The notes under the pieces are model-generated. The model made no database searches. It was not told where the DNA came from and saw nothing but the letters and a program-made list of their open reading frames with translations. Source: Ovis canadensis (Eukaryota > Chordata > Mammalia > Artiodactyla > Bovidae). From it: 64,000 nt of DNA. The translations under genes were made by a program, and so were the position numbers. Each line of letters starts with the position of its first letter. Positions within the stretch are counted from its first letter, which is position 1. The DNA lies in assembly GCF_042477335.2 (NCBI RefSeq), contig NC_091262.1:44365001-44429000 (forward strand), read 5' to 3'. Of this stretch, positions 24,511 through 37,000 are shown in pieces.

Positions 24511-24790
24511 TCCCTCAGAGAAGGCAATGGCACCCCACTCCAGTACTCTTGCCTGGAAAATCCTATGGATGGAGGAGCCTGGTGGGCTGCAGTCCATGGG
24601 GTCGCTAAGAGTTGGACACGACTGAGCGACTTCACTTTTACTTTTCATTTTCATGCATTGGAGAAGGCAATGGCAACCCACTCCAGTGTTCTTGCCTGGA
24701 GAATCCCAGGGACGGGGGAGCCTGGTGGGCTGCCGTCTATGGGGTCGCACAGAGTCGGACACGACTGAGGTGACTTAGCAGTAGCAGCTG
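24511..24790 (+). mobile_element. Bov-A2 dimeric SINE
   Basis: Two BovA monomers joined by ttcacttttacttttcattt. It ends gacttagcagtagcagc. An actctgg word on both sides (24502 and 24794) may be a target duplication. Confidence 0.92.
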
Positions 24791-24929
24791 GGAACTCTGG
24801 ATTCTAAAGTGAGGCCATCTGCCTCTGAGGGAGAGAGACCCGTTTCCTGTTGGAGCTGTAAGGGGCTCAGAGCGCTGCTTGGCTCCAGCCCTTTGCCTCT
24901 GCTGTTTCTGCTGTCCTTCCCCCTGACTG

Positions 24930-25200
24930 CCTGTCGAAATCCTCTTCACCCTTCAGAGCCCTGCTTCAGCTTAATGCCACCTTCTTTGGGAAGTTCAGGT
25001 GCCCTAGAAGTGAGATGTCTTCACCTGGGCTCCCAAAGTGCCTCCCCTCCCTGCTTCAGAGCACTTACCACATTGTCCCAAACTTTCTTGGGTGCTTTTA
25101 TCTTCCCTACCAGGCTGTGAGTTCTGGAACCATGTCTCTTCACCTCTGAACCCTGTGCCTGGTCCACAGTACTCTCTCCATAAAGCCTGAGTGAATGAAT
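24930..25200 (+). mobile_element. L2 3'-region fragment
   Basis: Contains ttcacccttcagagccctgc, ttaatgccaccttctttggg and accaggctgtgagttctgga, then gcctggtccacagtactc. Confidence 0.6.
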
Positions 25201-25949
25201 CTACCAATGGGTCTTATGTTCCAAAAGGGTCTTTTTGCTCTAGAGATTCGAAGATCAAAACAAAAAGAGGCCCCTGACTGTGAACACGTATGTGTGAGCA
25301 TGCAACATTTACACAGGGCGCCCTGGGAATTTGCTAGAATCCCATAAATGAAGAATTGACCAGCAGGGTGTAGCCGTGCTCAGCCAAGAAGTCACCTTTG
25401 TCTACCTTCCAGTGTCAGTTGAATCTCCTTGGACTAAGGAGTAAGGAGCCAGAGTTTGACCCCTGTTCTCGGCCACCCAGGCAGGACACTGCCCCCTTCC
25501 CAGACCATTTGTCACCAGAATTACATTTAGAGTTCCAGGCCCCTGTCCCCTGGCCTCCCACTCCCCCCAGCAGAGATGCACTCTGAAGCCTGAAATTCAA
25601 ATACTGTGATCCATCTTAACCAAGACCTCCATCTCTTGCCAGGCTGTCTCTCTACTCCAGAGCCCTCACACTATGGCAAACTGAATTCTTCGTCCTTGCA
25701 GCCTTCCCAAATGCTCCCTCTTGTTGCTTTATGGAATTCCACTTCCTAAGGGTTCCATCTGCGCATCCCCATGAACCTCAAAGCTTTTATATCACCCAAG
25801 GTGGAGGTCAACATCCTTCCCATGAAAATCATCTACCACAGTCTGGGAGGGGCTCTTACCTTCCACGCCACCTCTAAGCTAAAAACCCCATACAGATATA
25901 TCCTTCTTCAGTCATCTGACCCCACTGATTTACCTTTCTAAATATTTCT

Positions 25950-28020
25950 CAACTTGCTCCCTTCTCAGCCTTGAGCGCTCTTTATCTCCTGCCTGGACGG
26001 TTGCAGTAAACTCCTCATTGGCTTCCATGCATTAGCTCTCAATCTCCTTCAACTCATCCTCCATACAGGTCACCAGTGGGATCTGTTTAAAATGCAATCT
26101 GATCAAGTCACTTTTTCCTTAAAAATCTTCCATGGCTCCCATTGCTTTCAGTGGAATTGATCACAGTGGGTTTACGCCACACCAGTCCTGCAGGATATTT
26201 CATAGACGTAAGATTCAGGAAATGCTATAGACAATTTAAGGTTCATAATGTACATTAGCATCATATGGATGGCTTCAGGACTTCCCCGATGGTTAAAAAT
26301 CCACCTGCCAGTGCAGGGAACAAAGGTTCAATCCCTGTTCTGGGAAGATTTCACATGCCATGGAGCAACTAAGCCTGTGCACCACAGCTACTGAAGCCCT
26401 CGTGCCCTAGAGCCCATACTTTGCAATAAGAGAGTGGCCCCCACTCACCACAACTAGAGAAAGCCCACAAGCAGCAACGAACACTCACTATAGCCAAAAG
26501 TAAATAAATAAAAATTTAAAAGATGGCTTCATCATCCTAAACTCCAGCATCTTGCTCTCTGACCATGCCCACCTTCTTGCTATCCCCCAGTACACGTGTT
26601 CTTCAGCTTCACAGGACATCCAGAACTCAAGCCATTCCATTTCTCTCTGCCCCAGTCCTGTCAGACCTCACTGGAACCCTGCCTCATGCCCAGCATCACT
26701 TCTGTGCAGCCTGAGTCACTTGTCCCATTTTCAGAAGGGGCTCTTCTAAGTTTGCAGAAGACCATCTCCTACTTATGGGGTGAGGAGAGAACTTAGGAAC
26801 TCCCTTCATGTCTGGTTCCCTTTCCTCCTGCCTCCCCCTGAAGGCAGACATCTCCACCTATATTCTGCATCTAGTCCTCTCTCCCCTTTACCACCTGAAC
26901 CCATCTTCTTTCTCCTATATCTTCTACCTTTGCTTTACTCCCTACCTTCAGCCTATAAATATCAAACTCCTCCATCCAACATGCAAACGACCCCCTTCCC
27001 AGTAGTCCTTTGAATGCTGCCTCCTTTCATAACTGCTAAGCCCTCCCTCCTCTCCCCCATATAGCCTTGCTTTTCTAAAGAAGAGTCTACCTTCTCCACT
27101 TCCATTTCACTCTTTTCATTGCAGACTCAACCCACTGCAGCCTTGCAGACTCCACCACCTTCTGAAACTGCTCTGGTCACAGTCACCTAGCTACCTGACT
27201 CATGCATTCACTGCCTTGCCTTCACGATCCTCCCTGGAGCAGCTGGCACTGATGGCCCATCCCTTCTTTTGTACATGGCTATGTCCTAGCTGGTAGGACA
27301 TGAGCCCCTGCTTTTCCTCCCGCTTCCTTTGACTCTGCCCTGCTCACCTACCCCCTACACGCTGAGAGTCTCCAAGCTCCACCTTGGCCGTCTGCTCTTT
27401 TCTATGTGTGCCCTGTCCCTGGGCATCTCATCCACACTCATGTCTTCAACTTCCCCCCAGCATGTGACCACCCACACCCCTGTCCTTATCTCAGACCTCT
27501 CTCTGGAACTCTGGGACCACACTGCCCACTGTCTGCTGGGTCCTGGATGCGCCAGGCAACTCACAGCCAACACGTCCTGAGAAGGACTCATCTCCTGCTT
27601 GTGTGCTCCCCCAGCAGCAAATAAGACCATCCAGTACACAACCCAGACACTAGGGTCACCCTTGTCCCTCCTTCCACTTCTCCTTCCCTCCCAGGCTTAG
27701 CTGGTCATCCAGTATGGCAGAGCCAACCTGACCGTACAGAGGAGAAAACTTGCCAAACACAGTTCCAGGGGCCCTACCCTGACTTACTGAATCCAAAGCT
27801 CTCAGGCTGGGCCTGGGAATCTGAGTTCCTAGAAAGCACCTCCAGCCTGCTAGGATGCCTGGCTCAAGTCCCAGACTGGCATTTAGGAACCACTGTTCTC
27901 TGATTTGTCCCCTGCCAATCTCCACTGCCAACAGCACCTCTGCTTGCCCCCATCTGATCCATCTTCCACACTGAACCTAAAATGCCATAGGACTATGGCT
28001 CACCTCTCCTAAAACCCTTC
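25950..28020 (+). mobile_element. Patchwork of L2 LINE fragments, with an inserted CHR SINE and a MER5-like relic
   Basis: Pieces resemble the L2/CR1 RT region: gcctggacggttgcagtaaa and aaaatgcaatctgatcaagt near 25990-26110, tctgaaactgctctggtcac near 27160, and ctctggaactctgggaccac near 27500. All are degraded, with soft boundaries. The CHR SINE is at 26279-26522 and the MER5-like relic at about 27780-27895. No intact frame remains. Confidence 0.5.
26279..26522 (+). mobile_element. CHR-type SINE, nearly full length
   Basis: Starts with aggacttccccgatggttaa, has B-box-like ggttcaatccctg, the body catggagcaactaagcctgt and a taaataaataaaaattt tail. Confidence 0.85.
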
Positions 28021-30189
28021 TATATGCCTTCTCCAAGAATCCCACCTCATAGCCATGTGCACTTAGTTGAGTGACTTCTGCTCACCTCCTATGTCACCTC
28101 CAGCCTCACTCCCCTCTCCTCAGATGATCCACTCCAGCTGCCCCAAAGGATAATTAGTCCCCAAACCCACAGCCCTGTTCTACAGCTCCTGGCTTCGCAC
28201 ACGTTGCTCTTTCTAATCAGACCTCCTCATTCCCTTAGCCCCTCTGGATTGACTCTAAAGGCTCAACACAAGCTGGGCTAAAAGCCTGCCCCTTAGGCAC
28301 TGTTAGCCCACACGGGGACCACATATTTCCTAGGATTTTCCCCCCAGGTAAATGGTGGGCCCTTAAGACAAAGCCTGGACTTTGATTGGTCATCATCCCC
28401 AGAGCTGAACCCAGCAAGATTAGTGGATGGAAGGGTGAAATAGGAGAAGGAATGGGAGAGAGCAGAGAGGCCCAGAGAAGTCGGGGTGATTCTGCCTATC
28501 TGTCCTTCGGCCCAGGCCACCAACTGACCTCTCCTTAGCAGGGACTCTGCTCTGGATTCTCAGGCTGGGTTCTCAGAAATACCACCCTCGTGAGGTTTGT
28601 GCTGTCCCCTAGGCTCTGACATTCCCCGAGTAGCCAGGTCAGACAGGGAGCTGCATTCCCCCCTCTCCATGTGCCCTCTGATAAGGTCTGGGGCGTCTTA
28701 GCTCCTTCTATCTGCCCTGGTCACTTCTGAACTTCATTAACAAGGACAGTGGGTTCACAGGACCCCAGGACCAACTTGCACTCTGAACTAGCAGTCCCCT
28801 CCTCTTCCTGGACCCTCTCCCACCCTCGCTCAGTGCCTGGGCAATGCACCACGACTCCCCCATCCTGTCTCTTCCTTTTCCCCTCTTTGTCAACTCAGTG
28901 CCTTTGCTGCAATACCTGCCAGCCACTTCAAGGCTTTCCCTGTGGCTTTGACTCCCAACTTTACTTCCCTCCACTGTCCTGCTTCAACCCCTCCCCAGCC
29001 TGGTCTGAAGATGGCAGAGGCCATGTTGGGGAGGAGAGCTGAATGGGGGCAGAGGTCTGTGTTAGTTGGATGGCAACCCCACTTGGCCCCCTCACTGTGC
29101 AGACCCCAGACCCTCCATAAAGTGACCTGATTCTGTGGCAGCCCTAGCCTCTGCCTCCCACACTGAGGATCAGGCACATAATTTGCAGATCTAGTGCAAC
29201 ATGAAAATACAGTACTGCTTGCCCAAAAGTAGTTAATAATTTCAAGATGGCAGTAGGAGAGCACTGAACCAAATGCCAGGCCCTCCTAAACGCATGGCTC
29301 TGTGGACTACACAGGTCTCACGTCCGTGAAGCTGGCCCTGCTCACACCCTTTCCCAGCTGGGGACAGCCCCTCTCCCTCTCCTGTCCTCAGCTGCTTTCT
29401 AGGGCAGCTCCTTAGGGCCGGAGAGCAGGACTCCAGCCCCAGGCACCTGCAGAGGTCCAGAGCCCTGTTCAGCAGGCACTCAACTCCTGCAGTCCCTCTG
29501 GGGATCTTCACCCCCACACTACCTCTGGGCTGCAGGGTACATACACCCTCCTCAGATCAATGCTTATTGACTGAGCCCCACCTGGCTAAGCCTGTGGAAG
29601 AGAGGACAAATTGACAAAGGCTCAATCACTGCCCTCCAGGTGTTCAGTTTAATAGCAGGATTAAAACTTAAACAAGACCAGGATCAAACACAGAATTCAT
29701 CGGGTTCAGAAAAACATAATCATTTGATTAGGAAGCTGAATTTCAAAAGAGATGGCATAAAGGTGGACTTCCATGAGTGGGCAAGATTTTATTTACCCGA
29801 GGAGGAAAAGGGCTTTCCCCAACCGTTGCCCAGCAGGCGCTTAGAGGTGGGAAGATGCCTGACAGGTCCCAGAATCCTGGGTTGTGCAGTTTGCCAAGGC
29901 ATACTGACTGCAGAAGAGCGGGAAGAGACCGGAAGGGAATTTTAGGGTCTGTGTGCAAAGCTCTAAGTGCTGTGGTGAAATGTTTGTACTTTCGTAGCGG
30001 AGGCACTGAGGGGGCCTTAGGTTTGGGCCATATTTCGGATTAAAGGGAGAAAAGTGGCGATTTCCTCCACTTGGCCCTCCCAGCCTGCCGGCAAGTGCAA
30101 AGTCTCACTTTTCTGCAAAACAGGCCACGGATACACAGGGTTCTGGAACTTATTCAGTCCACCCTTCTCTGAGCTACCCACAAGGGTGC
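28021..30189. other. Intergenic stretch before the CRABP1 CpG island
   Basis: Mostly unique sequence, possibly with L2 remains up to about 28250. It has no convincing exon. The open frames at 28890-29264 and 29640-29945 lack any recognisable domain. It is the proximal upstream region of CRABP1. Confidence 0.5.
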
Positions 30190-30484
30190 AGCGGTATGGG
30201 CTCCCTCCCGCCACACCAACGCGGAGGACCCCACAATCTCGCGCGATCCTGGGTTCCGAGCAGCAGTGCCGGGCGGGTTTGGAGTGGTTTGAGGCTTTTC
30301 CGCCGTTTCCTTCCGTGGTCCTGCTCGTGGTGGTGGTGGTGCGGAAGTAAGGTGGGTTGGTGGTGGTTGCGGAATAGGATCCAGGACTGGGAGTGGAGGC
30401 GACCTACTGGGCGCATCCAGAAGCCATGCCTGGGAGTGGGGACAGGGTGGCTGTCATCCACTGATGGACCTACTACCCACTTAT

Positions 30485-30640
30485 TTTAACTTTATATTAT
30501 GTATATTCTCAAACATATACGAAAGTAGAGAGAGTGGTATAATGATTTCGCCAACCCCCACTGCCGAGCTTCAACGATTTTCTCCTCTTGGCCAATTTTG
30601 TTACATCTAACCCTCTCCCACCACCCACTTTAAAGAAGGA
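30485..30640. mobile_element. Old L1M fragment upstream of CRABP1
   Basis: Contains acgaaagtagagagagtggt, ataatgatttcgccaaccc and gccgagcttcaacgatttt. It is related to the longer copy at 43355. Confidence 0.6.
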
Positions 30641-30779
30641 TGTGGGTGGCCTGGGGGTGGCAGAGACGCCCCCCACCCAGAGTTGTAGGAGAGCTGGTAC
30701 CAGGCTTGCACCCCTGGCGAATGGACCGCCAAGGGGCAGAGTGCGGGCACAGTAGGGCTGGGAGAGGGGCTCACGCTGG

Positions 30780-30900
30780 GTAGGGGCCGCGGGGGGTGGG
30801 GGGCGGGGCTAGCGGGGCGGGGCTTGGAGCGGCGAGGGGGTTGGGGGCGCTCTCCCGGTGACTCAAGGCGCGTGGGGCTGGGCGCAGAGCAGCAGTCTCC
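30780..30900 (+). promoter_or_regulatory. CRABP1: Likely CRABP1 core promoter with GC boxes
   Basis: Two Sp1-type GC boxes, gggcggggc at 30801-30809 and ggggcggggc at 30814-30823, lie about 160-180 bp before the ATG. A perfect AP-1-like tgactca is at 30859-30865. The transcription start is inferred at about 30870-30900, giving a short 5' UTR of roughly 85-115 nt. The exact start cannot be seen in sequence alone. Confidence 0.65.
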
Positions 30901-30983
30901 GCCTTTGCAGCTTGGAGTGTGCCCGCTGCGCCGCAGCTGTCCGTGCCTGCCGCCGCCTTCCCGCCGCCGCCACCACTGCCACC

Positions 30984-31053
30984 ATGCCCAACTTCGCCGG
31001 CACCTGGAAGATGCGCAGCAGCGAGAATTTCGACGAGCTGCTCAAGGCGCTGG
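30984..31053 (+). CDS. CRABP1: CRABP1 coding exon 1
   Basis: Codes residues 1-23 plus the first base of Gly24: the first beta-strand and start of the helical lid. The donor is G|GTAAGC at 31053/31054 (phase 1). The initiating ATG follows a GCC-rich 5' leader and is preceded by gccacc. Intron 1 is only 542 bp. Confidence 0.97.
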
Positions 31054-34000
31054 GTAAGCTGGCCCGGGCAGCGCGCCCCGACGGAGAGTAGCGGCCGGAG
31101 GCTCCCCGGGGCCTGCGGGGAGTCGGCTTTAGGGACCAACACCAGACAGGAGGGAGTCCTGGGTGCCTTAGATCGGGGCGAATTCCAAGGAGCATCCCAT
31201 CTAGAAGTAGCGAGGAGAGCCTGGGATCCACTCATCCAGCGAACGTTTGCTGGATCCTTGGCGCTTTCCCCGACGGCTTGGTCTTTATCTCGCGCTAGAT
31301 CATCGCGAGGAGAGATTATTACTGAAATCCTGGGAGGGTCAGGGACTTTAAATTTAGGGACTCATTTTGAGACCAGGCCCTACCACGTGCTACCGAAGGA
31401 AAGCCATTTACCCTCTCTGAGCCTCAGTTTCTCATCTTGAAAATCAGGGTGAGAGCCGGGGGAGGAATGGTTCATTTGTAAGTCCCCCTTCTATAGTCAG
31501 AGGGTTTGGGAAATGCCAGGCCAGTTCTGGAACAATGGGCGGGTGACGAGACCCCGTGACCCGAACCCGGGTCGCCCCCGTTCTTCCCGGGGCAGGTGTG
31601 AACGCCATGCTGAGGAAAGTGGCCGTGGCGGCTGCGTCCAAGCCGCACGTGGAGATCCGCCAGGACGGGGACCAGTTCTACATCAAGACGTCCACCACGG
31701 TGCGCACGACCGAGATCAACTTCAAGGTCGGAGAAGGCTTTGAGGAGGAGACCGTGGACGGACGCAAGTGCAGGGTGAGGTCTCGGAGTCTGGGCAGCCT
31801 TCCCGGATCCCTGCTCCCTACCCAGGACCCGTTGCAGCCAGATGAGACCCCCGTCTCCTTCTGCAGCCTGTGCCGCGCCTTCCTTGCAGGGCGTGTGCAT
31901 CGGCTGTTTGCCCAGATGATCTGTGCAACTCGTTGCCCTGGGCTCAGGAGAAAGTCCCACCCCAGCCCCTCCCAACCTCCTCCCTAAATTGCCTCCCGGG
32001 GTGCTAACCGCCGCGCTTAAAGCGCGGGCTTTGGGTTACACCGCGTTCTCTGCGGGCGTTTCTGCGGCATTTTGCAGCGATCCTCGCGTGAGCGCAGGCG
32101 GCTGGGGAGGAGGAGGAGGAGGTGGCTGGGCCGCGTTGCCCGGCCGTTCGGCTGCCCCGTTTCCTGTCGCAGGTGGAGCCGCAGCTCTTGCGTCCCGCCC
32201 TCCCAGGTCCTGGGCCCTTGGGAATGCTCTGGATCCAGTTTCAACAGTCTTGATGGCCCCGGTACCTCTCCTGCCCGCCCTCAGTTAGGTTCCTTAAAGG
32301 AAAAGACGAAACCTTTCCAAAAGCAAGGCAGATTCTGCCCGGAGAATGGACTGAGTGCCCTCTTTTAGTCCCCAGGGGCAAGAATTCTGTTTCTCTCCGT
32401 TTATCGGTCCCAGGGATCAATCGGTGGACTGAAGCAAGGGGTTATAAATTCCTTTTTCAGATGGGCAAAGTCGCATTTGGTTGGTCTGTGGAATAGAATG
32501 GAGGGTTGGCTACTCATGTATTTTGAGGGCAGATGGACAATCGCTGATGCTACCACTTATTTAAAAAGTGACAAAATGTCTCCCTCCTCTCCCCCAAGGT
32601 TTGAAAAAAGAAAAACTCATAGCATTCCAGAGAGTGAGAAATTGTTTTTCACCTTTCCGGAGCCGTGCCTGTCTGATTTAGAGTGAGACTCTCTGGGCAC
32701 CGGGTTTGGGAGGACATAGAGACACAGCCCCCCAGAAGCACCCTGGCCCATGAAGCAATATTTGACCCCTAGACTTGACACAGCCTGAAAATGATATCTG
32801 GGCTTGGAGCTGGCAAGATCCAAGCCCTCAGCCACTGCTCTGTTTGCAAAAACAAAAGAGCAGGACCTCTCTTCAGCGTAGAGGGAAGGTCTGGGAGTCT
32901 AAGGTAAAAAGGCCTGGCAATAGGCAGAATCAGTTTGGGCGCATCTAACAGAGTACTGCTGGAGACAGTAATTCTGATCAGAAATCAAAGGTTCACAGGA
33001 CAGCCTGGGGAGTGGGGCTTTATCCATCCCCACCCTGCCTAGTGAACGTGTCCCACGTGTTAGTTAAAAAGACAGTATGTGCACATTCAGGACAGACGCC
33101 TAGCCCAACTGTATACCATTTTGCTTCATGCAGACGCTGGGGAAAACTACAGCGGAATCCCTTCTTTGCCTTCTACCTCCGACAGCATGAAGACCCTTCA
33201 GATCTTAAAAAAAAAAAAAAAAATTTGTTTCTAGAGAGATGTAATCTGGGAAGTGGCAGTGTTTTTATTCTCAGAGTCAGAGAAACTCAGGATTATCAGA
33301 GCAGGGTGTGTACTGCGTCTGCTGAGTGCAAACAGAAAGAGAGGCATTATCCCCAAATCCGTGCAAGGAAAAGCTCCTGATTTGCTGACTAGATGTGGTC
33401 ACAAATATGGTGTCTTAACTGTTCTAAAATTTTGTGTTTCTGTTGTGAAGCTTTTTGCCCTCAACAGCCAAACTGCTTCAAGGGGGAGTCCATTTTGACA
33501 TAAATGAATCATTGTGTGCTCTCAATTTTATTCCTGAAGATGTAAGGCATGCCTGAGGCTTTGCTCTTCTGTGTGTGTGTGTGTGTGTAATATAAGGTAT
33601 ATTTATACTCCCATAAAATCTGTGGTCAGCCCTCTGAATTTGGGCTTGATAAGGCACAGCAGAGAAGGTTCTGTGCGTTGCTGACAGGGACCATGTGTTG
33701 CTTCTCTGCACAGCAATTATTCTCCCGTGCTCATTGTTGTCTCTGCTCCCCGCTGCCAAGACTGTAATTAATGTCACTAATGGTTTTCCTGCCCGCAGAG
33801 CTTACCCACTTGGGAGAATGAGAACAAGATACACTGCACACAAACTCTCTTGGAGGGGGACGGCCCCAAAACCTACTGGACCCGCGAGCTGGCCAACGAC
33901 GAACTCATCCTGGTGAGTGAGACCCCCTCATCCCCAACCCTGAAAGGAGCTTGCAGGTTTCCAGCCGCTGCTCGCAGCCCGGCCCCACCGACGTTGTCCT

Positions 34001-37000
34001 CACTCGCCCATTCAGGGAGAGACCCTCTATGCTCTGGCTTAAAATGTAAGCAGAAAAGCTCGAGACGACAGTTTAGGCCAAAGGAAATCACTGTTAGATG
34101 GCTGGCAGGAGAGCGGGGTGGCTCAGGGGGCAGAGCAGGGGCTAGAGACATGCTGCGCTGCCGGCCACTATCCAAACCCACACATCCCGGCGGTGACTTG
34201 CTGACTTACTTAAACCAACCTCCCCTCCAGTTGAGCTCAGCGTGCGTGGGCTCTGCGAGGTCCCAGAGTTCACTCTGCAGAAAGGGTTTTCCTCACCTCA
34301 CCATTCTCCACTTTGCTGCCTAGGAAAGATTTCAGAAATTTCAGTATGCCTGCACTGGAAGTCTTTTTACCGCACCCCCCACCGCCCCCGCCCCCACCAC
34401 CCCTGCCCCCGGACTTACAGGCTCCGATGGCTTTCCGGGAGACAGACACGAAATGCTAATTTAAGACAGTCTGAGGGTTAACTGGAGAGGGTAATCAGGG
34501 AATCAGATTGAAGTATTTTAAACATCCCTGACCATGCAAAATATACCTGCTGAGGCCAAGTTAGAGACCTCTGTAGTTAAATCACACACCTCCTTTCCAT
34601 TTAGGGGAGCAAAGGAAGTGGGGGGGCAGGAGTGAAGGACAACTCCCTGTTATGCTCCCTTTGTGTTTCAGAACAGACCAAGCTTTCCTGACAACAGCCT
34701 TCCCTGCCCGCCTCTTCACTCCCCCCAACCACCCCCACCCCACCCCACCCATGGCCCACCCCACCCCACCCCCGCCCCACACTAGAAAAGGGGAAAGCTG
34801 TTGTGGGTAACCAGGAAATGATATCCTTTGTTCTCCATCAGGCCCGTTGTTAACATCTCCCCTCTAAGACTGCCTGCTTGCCCCGTCTTAATGAGCGTCA
34901 CCCTAAAATGTCGGGAAAGGAGGTGGCAAGGAATGCTAGGTCAGGACTCACTGTGACCCGGGCCTGGCCCTTCCCTCCCCAAGCTGTAAATGAGGGTTTG
35001 GACTAAAGCCTCGTTCCCCCGACCCAGGTCCCTCTCAGCCCTGAAATTACATGTTTATTCTGTAGGAAGACCCTCAATTGAGCTGTTTCTGTTACTTCAG
35101 TTGGAGGCTGCTTGATCTCACTCTTGCCTTCTTGCCCTTCCCTGAGATGATTTCCCAGACTTCCTCCTTTCGCACAGAAAGGACTGGCTTCATTTGCAAC
35201 CTGGTTAATGTTGTTTCCAGGGCAGGAATACATTGATGGGGTTGGGGGAGCAATTTGAGGCCGAGAGATGGGAATCTAAGAGAAAAAGGGACATATTCAT
35301 TCGGACCAGGGATAGCAAAGAGGGAGATGATTTTTAGAATTCTTGAGGGTAGCTGAGGGTTAAGTAGGCTCGGTGTGCTTGGTGAGAAAGTGTGATTTTA
35401 TTAATCTCTGTAGTATCTGAGCAGCCCGCACACTGGCTTGATTCCGTTAGGAGATTTCCCCCACTTCCAACTCCCCCACTGCACCTCCACCCGTGCTTCT
35501 CTCCCTGGCTCAGCAGACATATACATACATACGTACAGGCCTCAAAGGGAACATTAATTCTTGGCATTTGGATCTAAAATATGGGCTTTTGTTCCAAGGG
35601 TTATTATCATTAATAAATCCAAATGTAGGGAGATGCCGTCTCTATAAACAAGAGGCAATTTATTCTGGTGAACTTGAAATAAGCTCTCCCAGCAACCCCG
35701 GGCTGTAACTTGCCTTCTTTTGAAAACTGAGTAAAGTCCCTTAAACCACTCTGGAATGGTGTAGAGAGAGTTTCTTTCAGGAACCTCTCATAATAGTTTG
35801 CGGGCTGAGAAGGACATTTTGAACGTGGTTGGAAATGTACCCATTTCTTCTTGTTTCGTGAAGCCATTTGATGGCCTGGGTGAGGTGACGATCATTCTAG
35901 CACAGGTAAAGAGTCCAGTCCCCAAGCTCTGGCCTGCCATGGGACACTCCATGGCCATAGAGCTGGAAGAGTTTTGGAAAACTGACATGGTTCTGACAGG
36001 CCTGGACACTTGAGAGGTGAATTTCTATGGGAAGCCCTGCCTCCCCCTCCCCCAGCACCCAGCATCGTCTGCTAATTCCTCACTAATGAGGAGAGGGAGG
36101 AAGACCGAGAAGGTGTCCAGAGCAGGCACAGCTGTGCCGCCGGTATGATCAGCAGTTCCCTATTTAGGCTGGTGATGAGCATTTGATTCCTTCATAATCA
36201 CTAATGACTAGTATTTCCCTGAAACACACATGAGAATAATGTCCCAGCTCATGTTCTCTGAGAGCATCTCATGACCAGTTGAGTGACCCAGGGGAAGATA
36301 CAAGTACGTTCAAGCTCTTGCGTGCACGTGTGCCACGTTGCTTCAGTCATGTCCAACCCTTTGTGAACCCGTGGACTGTGTAGCCTGCCAGGCTCCTCTG
36401 TCGATGGGATTCTCCAGGCAAGAATACTGGAGTGGGTTGCCATGCCCTCTTCCAGGGGATCTTCCCAACCCAAGGATGGAACCCATGTCTCCAGTGGATC
36501 CTGCATTGCAGGAGGATTTTTATTTTTACCACTGAGCCACCAGGGAAGCCCATTCACGCTCTTAGTTCAGGGTTTTTAACCTAAGGCCCTTTTGACAATT
36601 TGAAAGATAGGGGCTCTCCCACAGAAAAATGTATGTCTACAAACAAACATATCTATATCAGTCGACAGACTGGGGACATCCTGTTTGTTTAAATTTTTTT
36701 ATTTTAATATATTGCTTTTTTCTGTCCCAGTTATCTGTGAGAGACCCAGGAGAGCAGGCCTTGTGAGTAATTGCCAGTTTTGGGAAGAGTGGAGACAGCT
36801 TACTTACAGGGATATCTTTTCAGAGGCCAGAAGAAAATGGTCCTTCCTCCTCCATTTGTGGAATGATTTGTGCCCTCTCCACAGCAAACAAACTAAAAGA
36901 GTCATAAAACTGTAGCTGAAAGAACTTGGGATCATCTTGTTCAATTGCACTCCTGTCCTCAACTCCCTGCCGCTCCATCTCCGAATTGTCCAAGAGACCA

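Larger units (their letters stand above)
30190..32250. promoter_or_regulatory. CRABP1: CpG island over the CRABP1 promoter, exon 1 and exon 2
   Basis: CpG dinucleotides are dense from about 30190 to 32250, with peaks at 30770-31130, 31540-31780 and 31990-32200. They are sparse in most of the rest of the window. The island marks the 5' end of CRABP1. No TATA box is visible at a sensible distance, which fits a dispersed CpG-island promoter. Confidence 0.8.

Noticed and set aside
30771-31235. 154-codon - strand frame opposite CRABP1 exon 1
   Set aside because: It lies in a GC-rich island where stop codons are rare on every strand. It has no domain, and the real gene is on the other strand.
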